Source: JAJXSS01 sp964547135 (GTDB lineage: Bacteria > Planctomycetota > Phycisphaerae > Phycisphaerales > Phycisphaeraceae). From it: a DNA stretch of 6,142 nt. Location of the stretch: contig CAZJMK010000108.1 in assembly GCA_964547135.1 (NCBI GenBank), forward strand, positions 1 to 6,142, read 5' to 3'. The notes under the pieces are model-generated. The model did not search any database. It worked only from the letters and a program-made list of their open reading frames with translations, and was not told the DNA's origin. This document shows, piece after piece, positions 1-4,157 of this stretch. Positions within the stretch are counted from its first letter, which is position 1; each line of letters starts with the position of its first letter. Position numbers and translations under genes: made by a program.

Positions 1-71
1 AGGGTGATCGTAACCAATTGTCCCTGTTCGACTTGTAACCGGACACTACTGATTCCAACTTCGAAATTCGT

Positions 72-266
72 TCACCCCTCGCACGTCACCACCGCATGGG
101 TATCGCCCTCGCGCACCCACACGCTCTGCCTTCCGCGCCTGCCTTGAATGGTCTGCAAGCGACGCAGGTAACTGTTCAATTCCTGCTCCTCAAAATGATC
201 CAAAAATTCCGGCGCCACGGTGCGGTTGACCTGCCGAATTGCCGCAATCATCTCCCATTTGCTCAT
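72..266 (-). CDS. Small conserved-looking hypothetical protein (64 aa)
   Basis: The protein has 64 residues, no cysteine pair, no signal peptide and no membrane segment. It looks like a soluble cytoplasmic protein. Its first two thirds are probably helical and rich in charged residues (IRQVNRTVAPEFLDHFEEQEL, broken here as IRQVNRTVAP and EFLDHFEEQEL). It then has an Arg-rich turn (QGRRGRQ) and a short C-terminal strand-like end (VWVREGDTHAVV). The ATG at 266 is preceded on the same strand by AGGAG (plus-strand 275-279), eight bases upstream. That is the best ribosome binding site in the window, so this start is well supported. From memory, similar 60-70 residue proteins ending in a 'GR..xWVRxGDTxAIV' pattern occur in planctomycetes, but I cannot name a family or a function. 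It is divergent from the gene at 520. It could be a chance ORF, but the ribosome binding site and ordered composition argue against that. Confidence 0.62.
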   Translation of the reverse strand: MSKWEMIAAIRQVNRTVAPEFLDHFEEQELNSYLRRLQTIQGRRGRQSVWVREGDTHAVVTCEG

Positions 267-274
267 CGCCGCTG

Positions 275-279
275 CTCCT
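275..279 (-). promoter_or_regulatory. Shine-Dalgarno site of the leftward small gene
   Basis: Reads AGGAG on the minus strand and lies eight bases before the ATG at 266. It is the clearest ribosome binding site in the window. It contrasts with the genes at 520 and 2350, which have none, and it decides the start of the small gene. Confidence 0.6.
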
Positions 280-430
280 GCAAGGCTCGGCCCTCCTGAC
301 CTGTTGCCCGGTGACCCCGTCCCTGTGCATCACCGCCCAAACGCACAATCCCTGATCGTTCCCTATCGACACGACTTCCTTCATCCCTTGACCGTATAAC
401 CAACGCGGACGTTGATCGGTCCACTGCGCC

Positions 431-482
431 AACCAAGCCGAGAACGAGCCTCGCCGAAGGCGTGCGAGGGCTTGGGTATTCT
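431..482. repeat. CCAAGCC/GGCTTGG intergenic hairpin repeat, copy 1
   Basis: An outer 7-bp stem, CCAAGCC (433-439) with GGCTTGG (469-475), encloses an inner hairpin built on CCTCGC...GCGAGG. A second copy lies at 2125-2170. Both begin AACCAAGCC, continue AGAACGAG, and end AGGGCTTGGGTATTCT. Only the inner hairpin differs. If translated, this copy would give a spurious N-terminal extension (GLGILCPK) to the gene at 520, which is one reason I reject the upstream start at 412. The promoter-like bases of that gene begin right after the repeat. Confidence 0.75.
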
Positions 483-519
483 TTGTCCAAAGTCCAGGTT
501 TTGGCGCTACAATGAACGC
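483..519 (+). promoter_or_regulatory. Probable promoter giving a leaderless transcript
   Basis: TACAAT at 508-513 is a good sigma-70 -10 hexamer. Six bases separate it from the ATG at 520, so the expected transcription start is the A of the start codon. A weak TTGTCC at 483-488 is the only -35 candidate, and its spacing of 19 is long. There is no Shine-Dalgarno sequence before the ATG. The same TACAAT-N6-ATG arrangement occurs at 2338-2350. Confidence 0.5.
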
Positions 520-915
520 ATGTCGTACATGAACATCAACAGTCCCTACTCCGGCGATCCGGTGAAAATTCGCACCACCGACATCGGTCGAGCCGTCAAA
601 GACACCGAAGGTCGCATCTTTTACGTACTGCCCCGCTCCGATGGCAAAGGCTATTACAGCTCCATCACCCGCAAAGGCGGCCCCAGGGAAGAACAACAAT
701 TTCTGGCCATGGAAGCCAAAACCAGTCGTTCCCTCGACGTCGGCCAAGAGCGCAGCCAACAACAAATCGCCCAACGCAAAGGCGGTGAATCGTCCGCCGG
801 TCGCGCTTTACGCAAACTCATCAACCTCATCATCACCCTGGCGATATTGGCCGGCCTGGGTTACGCAGCCTATTGGGCGTTCACCGCCGGGCCGTTGAAA
901 GATGTGTTGGGTTGA
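520..915 (+). CDS. C-terminally anchored membrane protein of unknown function (131 aa)
   Basis: I do not know its function. Residues 1-62 look like a small soluble domain: SPYSGDPVKIR, then DIGRAVKD, then GRIFYVLPRSDGKGYYSS, with the Gly/Tyr/Pro pattern of a beta-rich fold. Residues 63-100 form a polar, Gln/Ser/Lys/Arg-rich linker. Residues 101-122 (LINLIITLAILAGLGYAAYWAF) form one membrane helix close to the C-terminus, and only about nine residues follow it. With Arg and Lys just before the helix, the N-terminal domain is expected in the cytoplasm, so the protein is probably tail-anchored. The reading frame is open further upstream to 412, but that part is made of an intergenic repeat. ATG 520, placed six bases after TACAAT, is the better start; ATG 529 is possible. 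I recall similar proteins starting 'P(Y/F)(S/T)G.PVK(V/I)R..D(I/V)GRAV.D..GR(I/V)FYVLP' in Phycisphaerae, but without an assigned role. Confidence 0.72.
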   Translation: MSYMNINSPYSGDPVKIRTTDIGRAVKDTEGRIFYVLPRSDGKGYYSSITRKGGPREEQQFLAMEAKTSRSLDVGQERSQQQIAQRKGGESSAGRALRKLINLIITLAILAGLGYAAYWAFTAGPLKDVLG

Positions 916-919
916 TGGA

Positions 920-933
920 GAAGTGGCCAAGTG
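920..933 (+). repeat. 14-base gene-end word (copy 1)
   Basis: GAAGTGGCCAAGTG begins four bases after the TGA at 913-915. It is identical over all 14 bases to 2107-2120. Near copies lie at 3861-3874, 5633-5646 (minus strand) and 2317-2330 (minus strand). Confidence 0.65.
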
Positions 934-960
934 CAAAAACCAGGCAAGCCCACCACGCAT

Positions 961-1024
961 TGACGCCGAGGGCTTTAGCCCCGGATCAATACACGATCAT
1001 CCGGCCCTTAAGGGCACGGCGTCA
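961..1024. repeat. Cloverleaf-like intergenic element, copy 1
   Basis: The element folds into a symmetric four-stem shape. The outer stem is TGACGCCG (961-968) with CGGCGTCA (1017-1024), 8 bp. The left arm is GGGC-TTTA-GCCC (970-981). The middle stem is CGGAT (982-986) with ATCCG (999-1003), closing a 12-base loop. The right arm is GCCC-TTAA-GGGC (1004-1015). One unpaired A stands at each outer junction (969, 1016). A second copy at 3940-4008 keeps every stem base and differs only in loops. It ends 26 bases before the aldo/keto reductase start, so it would lie in that gene's 5' leader or promoter region. It is not a tRNA: it has no T-loop, anticodon arm or CCA-ready acceptor. Confidence 0.8.
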
Positions 1025-1050
1025 TCAAAACACGATTCGAAATCCCCCCC

Positions 1051-2121
1051 ATGCAATACCGCAACATCCCCGGCACCGATCTTTCCGTCAGCCTGCTTGG
1101 TTTTGGCAACTTCGTCTTCGGCACCGACTGGTGGGGCAGTTTCACCGATGCCGACGGCATCCGTCTGCAAAACCAGGCCTTCGACCGTGGCGTCAACTTC
1201 TTCGACTCCGCTGCCGCGTATGGCAATGGTCGTGCCGAATCACTGCTGGCCGAAACGATTGCCTATGCCGGTCGTGACAAGCTGGTCATTTCCACCAAAT
1301 TCGGCTACGACTTTTATACCGACCCCGGCGAAGCAGGCGGCCACCGTGAACGACCGCAAAACTTCACCCCTCCGTTCATTCGCTATGACCTCGAACAATC
1401 GCTCCGCCGGTTGAAAATTGATTGCGTCGATTTGTATCAGGCGCACAATTTAAAACTCCCGCAGTTCAAGGATGATTTGTTTGCCGTGCTGGAGCGTTTG
1501 CAGGAAGAGGGAAAGATTCGTTACTGGGGCGTCGCGCTTGGGCCGGCCATCGGGTGGCGTGAAGAGGGACATTTATCGTGGGAGAAGGGCGCCGCGGTGG
1601 TGCAAACGGTGTTCAACCTTTACGAGCAGGACCCGGGGCGTGAGTTTTGCGATAGTGCGCGACAGCATGGGCAGGGTGGTGTGATCGCCCGTGTGCCGAC
1701 CAATTCGGGCATGCTCGATGAAGAATTCGCCAGCGCAGAACACAAGTTTGCCACCAACGATCATCGCAAGTTCCGGGATAAAAACTGGCTGGTGTATGGA
1801 CTGAAAAAAAACGCCCTGATCAAGCCGATGGCCCAGCAGTGTGGTTTGAGTTTGCGTCAGTTTGCGTTTGCGTGGTTGGCGAGTTTCCCGGAGTTGGTGT
1901 CAATTGAACCGAACCTGCTGACCCTGGCGGACGTGGACGATTTCGCCAAGGCCGCCGACGCTCCGCCGCTGTCGCCACAGGTGTTGCAGCAACTGGGGCA
2001 CTGGTACGAACGTGACTTTGATCTGGGTGAAGCAGCGCACCCGTGTGATTGGAAAAGCAGTGTCGCGCCCAATGGCAAAGTGCGCAGCGGGTATCAATCG
2101 CAGAATGAAGTGGCCAAGTGA
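1051..2121 (+). CDS. Aldo/keto reductase (356 aa)
   Basis: A probable NADPH-dependent oxidoreductase of the aldo/keto reductase TIM-barrel superfamily, acting in the cytoplasm; the substrate is unknown. The N-terminus has the usual strand pattern (YRNIPGTDLSVSLLGFGNFVFG, split as YRNIPGTDLSVSLL and GFGNFVFG). The catalytic tetrad is visible: Asp52 and Tyr57 in FFDSAAAYG, Lys83 in VISTKFGYD, and His132 in LYQAHNL. The helix EQSLRRLKIDCVDLYQ and the GKIRYWGVALG segment are also typical. The length fits the longer bacterial members with a C-terminal extension. ATG 1051 gives the standard N-terminus, but no Shine-Dalgarno site or -10 box is obvious before it. The last four codons (EVAK) and the stop come from a repeated intergenic word at 2107-2120. 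Base use shifts along the gene: the first part is slightly C-rich on this strand and the second is clearly G-rich. The gene stands alone. Confidence 0.93.
   Translation: MQYRNIPGTDLSVSLLGFGNFVFGTDWWGSFTDADGIRLQNQAFDRGVNFFDSAAAYGNGRAESLLAETIAYAGRDKLVISTKFGYDFYTDPGEAGGHRERPQNFTPPFIRYDLEQSLRRLKIDCVDLYQAHNLKLPQFKDDLFAVLERLQEEGKIRYWGVALGPAIGWREEGHLSWEKGAAVVQTVFNLYEQDPGREFCDSARQHGQGGVIARVPTNSGMLDEEFASAEHKFATNDHRKFRDKNWLVYGLKKNALIKPMAQQCGLSLRQFAFAWLASFPELVSIEPNLLTLADVDDFAKAADAPPLSPQVLQQLGHWYERDFDLGEAAHPCDWKSSVAPNGKVRSGYQSQNEVAK
2107..2120 (+). repeat. 14-base gene-end word (copy 2), inside a coding sequence
   Basis: GAAGTGGCCAAGTG is exactly in frame with the aldo/keto reductase. It encodes the terminal Glu-Val-Ala-Lys, and its last two bases plus the next A form the TGA stop. 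It is identical to 920-933, where the same word lies just after a stop codon. The CCAAGCC hairpin repeat begins four bases later. Confidence 0.65.
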
Positions 2122-2124
2122 CAG

Positions 2125-2170
2125 AACCAAGCCAAGAACGAGGCTGGCAAGCCGAGGGCTTGGGTATTCT
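2125..2170. repeat. CCAAGCC/GGCTTGG intergenic hairpin repeat, copy 2
   Basis: Outer stem CCAAGCC (2127-2133) with GGCTTGG (2157-2163). The inner hairpin is GGCT-GGCA-AGCC (2142-2153). The flanks AACCAAGCC and AGGGCTTGGGTATTCT match copy 1 at 431-482, while the inner part is different and shorter. It lies right after the aldo/keto reductase stop. Confidence 0.75.
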
Positions 2171-2180
2171 GCGTCGTTAA

Positions 2181-2249
2181 TCGGTGAGTCAGTGAATCGG
2201 TTACTCGGACAGAATGGTCTTTGCTCTGACCGATTAACCGACTCACCGA
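2181..2249. repeat. Long imperfect inverted repeat (21-base arms)
   Basis: The left arm 2181-2201 starts TCGGTGAGTC and ends AATCGGT. The right arm 2229-2249 starts ACCGATT and ends GACTCACCGA. They pair at 19 of 21 positions around a 27-base loop. The arms are made of short related words (CGGTGAGT, CAGTGAATCGG, CGGTTAATCGG), as if they grew from a simple repeat. No T-run follows, so this is not an intrinsic terminator. Confidence 0.7.
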
Positions 2250-2274
2250 CCAACTGATTTACCACATGCCACCA

Positions 2275-2298
2275 GACGCGATCAATCACGGCGCTAAC
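2275..2298 (-). repeat. Hairpin repeat B, copy 1 (minus orientation)
   Basis: Read on the minus strand it starts GTTAGCGCC and ends CGCGTC. It matches the copy at 5394-5417 at 23 of 24 bases. The single difference turns a C-G stem pair into a T-G wobble in this orientation. It lies 51 bases upstream of the NUDIX gene. Confidence 0.75.
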
Positions 2299-2316
2299 TG
2301 ATACGATTGATTCGGC

Positions 2317-2330
2317 CACTCTGCCACTTG
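2317..2330 (-). repeat. Degenerate 14-base word (copy 3, minus strand)
   Basis: On the minus strand this reads CAAGTGGCAGAGTG, matching the word at 3861-3874 at 12 of 14 positions. Unlike the other copies it does not follow a gene end on its own strand; it lies just upstream of the -10 box of the NUDIX gene. Confidence 0.4.
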
Positions 2331-2337
2331 AATCGCA

Positions 2338-2349
2338 TACAATCGCGGG
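2338..2349 (+). promoter_or_regulatory. -10 box giving a probable leaderless transcript
   Basis: TACAAT at 2338-2343 stands exactly six bases before the ATG at 2350, so transcription should begin at the start codon. No Shine-Dalgarno site is present and no -35 box is evident at 16-18 bases. The geometry is identical to 508-520. Confidence 0.5.
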
Positions 2350-2886
2350 ATGATTCCCAAGCATCTGGCCGGGCTAATCCGGGTTTTTAAAGGTTGCCGT
2401 TTTGAAGTGGTCACCACCAGCGTCACCGACGCTTCCGGTCGCCGGCGGCAGCGCGATATCGTGCTCCACCCCGGCGCGGTGGTCATTCTGCCCCTGCTCG
2501 ATGAACAGACCATGGTGCTGATTCGTAATGAGCGGGTGGCTGTCGGACAGACGCTTTGGGAAATACCCGCAGGCACCCTCGAACCCGACGAAACCCCATT
2601 GGCCTGCGCAGAGCGCGAGTTGATCGAAGAAACCGGCTACCGGGCGGCGAGCATGGAACCGATGCTGCAAATGTTTCCCTCGCCGGGCGTCATGAGCGAA
2701 CAGATGCACCTGTTTATCGCCCGTGATTTACATGCAGTCGGCCAGGCATTGGACGAAGGCGAAACCATCACCGTTCATCCCACGCCGCTGGCTGTGTCGA
2801 TAGAAATGATGCGCCGGGGTGAAATTTGTGATGGCAAAACACTGACCGCACTGCTTTACTACATGCAGTTCGTGGCAGGCAGGTGA
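2350..2886 (+). CDS. NUDIX hydrolase, ADP-ribose pyrophosphatase type (178 aa)
   Basis: It probably hydrolyses ADP-ribose or a related nucleoside diphosphate sugar to AMP plus a sugar phosphate, using Mg2+, in the cytoplasm. The NUDIX box is complete at residues 75-97: Gly75, five residues, Glu81, seven residues, then RELIEETGY with Arg89, Glu90, Glu93 and Glu94 in the metal-binding positions. The LWEIPAGTLE lead-in, the internal VVILPLL and VLIRNERVAV strands, and the later MFPSPGVMSEQMHLFIA segment are characteristic of the ADP-ribose pyrophosphatase (NudF-like) branch, where the SPG...E region lies about 15 residues after the box. The length of 178 is usual for that branch. The start is fixed by the TACAAT-N6-ATG arrangement. 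Its stop lies 24 bases before the preferred rhomboid start, so the two are probably co-transcribed. The exact substrate cannot be read from the sequence. Confidence 0.92.
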   Translation: MIPKHLAGLIRVFKGCRFEVVTTSVTDASGRRRQRDIVLHPGAVVILPLLDEQTMVLIRNERVAVGQTLWEIPAGTLEPDETPLACAERELIEETGYRAASMEPMLQMFPSPGVMSEQMHLFIARDLHAVGQALDEGETITVHPTPLAVSIEMMRRGEICDGKTLTALLYYMQFVAGR

Positions 2887-2894
2887 ATGGGTAG

Positions 2895-2900
2895 AAGGGA
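2895..2900 (+). promoter_or_regulatory. Probable ribosome binding site for rhomboid gene
   Basis: AAGGGA lies ten bases before ATG 2911. It supports that codon over the upstream ATG at 2887, which abuts the NUDIX stop and would add eight polar residues (MGRRDNRL). Confidence 0.4.
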
Positions 2901-2910
2901 CAATCGGCTG

Positions 2911-3861
2911 ATGGGCTGGCAAGACCGCGACTACTACCGTGACAGTTCCGAAGCCGGCGAACACCCGTTTCGCGGGCAGTTTTCCACGCTGACGGTGACG
3001 ACCTGGCTGCTGATCATCAACTGCGGGGTGTTCGTGCTGGATGCGCTGTTCACCGGCAGCCAGCGGGCGTCAGCCGTGTCCCCGTTTTACTGGGGCAACT
3101 TCAACATCGTGCAGGGCGTGTACGGGTTGCAGGTTTGGCGGTGGTTCAGCTATCAATTTTTACATGGCGGGATATTGCACCTGGTGTTCAACATGATCGG
3201 CTTGTACTTTTTCGGGCCGATGGTCGAACGCTGGTGGGGGGCGAGGCGGTTCCTTGCGTTTTATCTGCTCTGCGGGGTCAGCGGGGCGATCGTTTTCACC
3301 TTGCTCACATTCACGGGCACGCTGCCGACGTGGATGGGTTCACGACTCATCGGGGCCTCGGGCGCGGTTTACGGCATACTCATGGCCGCAGCCCTGGTCG
3401 CCCCCAATATGCGGGTCATGCTGCTGTTTCCCCCGATACCGATGAAATTACGCACCATGGCGGCAGTGTTTTTAGGGTTGGCAACCGTGTCGATATTGGT
3501 CGGCAGCGCCAATGCCGGGGGCGAAGCAGCGCACCTGGGCGGGGCGCTTTTGGGTTACCTGCTGGTCAAACAGCCGGGGTTGCTCGGTTGGGCGCAAGGT
3601 TCGGGGGCCCGGCGGAGCTTGCGTGAAAAATATGCCGGGTGGGGCGAGGCACTCAATGCACCATCGGGGGCCGAGGGCAAAAGCGGAAAATGGACGGATG
3701 CACGGGCGATACGTCAGAAGGAAAAACAAGCCGAGGAACGACAAAAACTCGAAGCCGAAGTGGACCGCATTCTCGCCAAGGTGAAAGCACAGGGGCTGCA
3801 CAGCCTGACCGCGCAGGAAAAGAAAACATTGACCAGCGCGACCGAGGCCAAACAAGAATAG
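2911..3861 (+). CDS. Rhomboid family intramembrane serine protease with soluble C-terminal tail (316 aa)
   Basis: It cleaves membrane proteins within or near the lipid bilayer. Key parts from ATG 2911: a short N-terminal region (MGWQDRDYYRDSS), a first membrane helix at about 30-47, the HGGILHLVFN motif with His85, His90 and Asn94 on the second helix, the active serine Ser150 in LIGASGAVYG, and the paired His208 in EAAHLGG. Together these give a complete Ser-His dyad and about six membrane helices up to residue 219. Residues 230-316 are soluble, Lys/Glu-rich and helical. Residues 283-309 (EVDRILAKVKAQGLHSLTAQ, then EKKTLTS) resemble the short C-terminal domain often annotated as DUF6576 in rhomboids. 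ATG 2887 is an alternative start, but MGWQDRDYY is the N-terminus I associate with planctomycete rhomboids, and a purine-rich site precedes 2911. It follows the NUDIX gene closely and is likely in its transcript. Its substrate is unknown. Confidence 0.93.
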   Translation: MGWQDRDYYRDSSEAGEHPFRGQFSTLTVTTWLLIINCGVFVLDALFTGSQRASAVSPFYWGNFNIVQGVYGLQVWRWFSYQFLHGGILHLVFNMIGLYFFGPMVERWWGARRFLAFYLLCGVSGAIVFTLLTFTGTLPTWMGSRLIGASGAVYGILMAAALVAPNMRVMLLFPPIPMKLRTMAAVFLGLATVSILVGSANAGGEAAHLGGALLGYLLVKQPGLLGWAQGSGARRSLREKYAGWGEALNAPSGAEGKSGKWTDARAIRQKEKQAEERQKLEAEVDRILAKVKAQGLHSLTAQEKKTLTSATEAKQE

Positions 3862-3874
3862 AAGTGGCTGAGTG
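3861..3874 (+). repeat. 14-base gene-end word (copy 4)
   Basis: GAAGTGGCTGAGTG differs from copies 1 and 2 at two positions. Its first G is the last base of the rhomboid TAG stop, so it begins exactly at the gene end. Confidence 0.55.
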
Positions 3875-3877
3875 AAG

Positions 3878-3914
3878 TAGGGTGGGTCAAGCGCGTCGGC
3901 GAGCGGACCCACCA
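3878..3914. repeat. GGTGGGTC/GACCCACC hairpin repeat
   Basis: Stem GGTGGGTC (3881-3888) with GACCCACC (3906-3913), 8 bp, closing a 17-base GC-rich loop that can form a small inner CGC/GCG stem (3892-3894 with 3899-3901). The TAGGGTGGGTC...GACCCACC pattern resembles an intergenic repeat I recall from many unrelated bacterial genomes. This is the only copy in the window. Confidence 0.6.
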
Positions 3915-3939
3915 TGAGAGGTAGCCGAGTAGAACGTGA

Positions 3940-4008
3940 TGACGCCGAGGGCTTTAGCCCCGGATGAAACAAAGGATAAGCAATCCGGCCCTAAAGGGCA
4001 CGGCGTCA
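3940..4008. repeat. Cloverleaf-like intergenic element, copy 2
   Basis: It has the same plan as 961-1024. Outer stem TGACGCCG (3940-3947) with CGGCGTCA (4001-4008); left arm GGGC-TTTA-GCCC (3949-3960); middle stem CGGAT (3961-3965) with ATCCG (3983-3987); right arm GCCC-TAAA-GGGC (3988-3999). The unpaired A at each junction is kept (3948, 4000). The middle loop is 17 bases and unrelated to the 12-base loop of copy 1. All stem bases are identical between copies. Confidence 0.8.
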
Positions 4009-4024
4009 ACAGGGTGATTGTATT

Positions 4025-4052
4025 TGTTTGGCGCGGACGCTTTGCGTCGGCG
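4025..4052 (+). repeat. Hairpin repeat A, copy 1
   Basis: Contains the stem GACGC-TTT-GCGTC (4036-4048). An inverted copy at 5589-5616 matches 26 of 28 bases; one difference changes an A-T stem pair to a G-T wobble. Hairpin B follows five bases later, and the same A-then-B order recurs in the inverted copy. Confidence 0.72.
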
Positions 4053-4057
4053 GTTGT

Positions 4058-4081
4058 GTTAGCGCCGCGACTTGTCGCGTC
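4058..4081 (+). repeat. Hairpin repeat B, copy 2
   Basis: Starts GTTAGCGC and continues with the stem CGCGAC (4066-4071), loop TT, GTCGCG (4074-4079). At the last stem pair it has C-G where the 5394 copy has T-A, a compensatory change. It lies 76 bases upstream of alr. Confidence 0.75.
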
Positions 4082-4084
4082 TTC

Positions 4085-4119
4085 TCGGTGTACTCTGTGT
4101 CTCTGTGGTAAATTTTTCC
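4085..4119. repeat. CTCTGTGT-type widespread intergenic repeat
   Basis: Two tandem 8-mers, CTCTGTGT (4093-4100) and CTCTGTGG (4101-4108), are followed by TAAATTTTTCC. Read on the minus strand this gives the 'QRHRVHRED' type of spurious peptide that I recall from over-predicted short ORFs in many genomes ('HRDTEDTE'-like). I take it as an interspersed repeat rather than a gene. It runs up to 38 bases before alr, so it may also hold alr promoter elements; TAAATT is a weak -10 candidate. Confidence 0.5.
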
Positions 4120-4157
4120 AAGGTTGAACCAACGCCATTTTTACCAACGGACAGCCC

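Noticed and set aside
190..384. Leftward 65-codon frame starting MKEVVSIGNDQG upstream of the small gene
   Set aside because: It has no proper ribosome binding site (purines touch the ATG), overlaps the start of the better-supported 72-266 gene out of frame, and its C-terminal half looks like out-of-frame translation.
412..519. N-terminal extension of the membrane protein gene by 36 codons
   Set aside because: The extension is encoded by the CCAAGCC repeat and lies upstream of the TACAAT-N6-ATG arrangement at 520.
190..774. Long leftward open frame (194 codons) across the 520-915 gene
   Set aside because: It is antisense to the better-supported membrane protein, crosses an intergenic repeat and has no domain-like pattern.
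1039..1050. Leaderless start for the aldo/keto reductase
   Set aside because: No TACAAT-like hexamer at the right spacing; the bases before ATG are a C-run.
3472..3972. Leftward 166-codon frame over the rhomboid 3' end
   Set aside because: Antisense to the conserved rhomboid coding region and its tail, and it runs through repeat DNA.
961..4008. tRNA gene suggested by the cloverleaf shape
   Set aside because: Arms are 4 bp with 4-base loops, there is no anticodon arm or T-loop sequence, and the outer stem is 8 bp without acceptor features.
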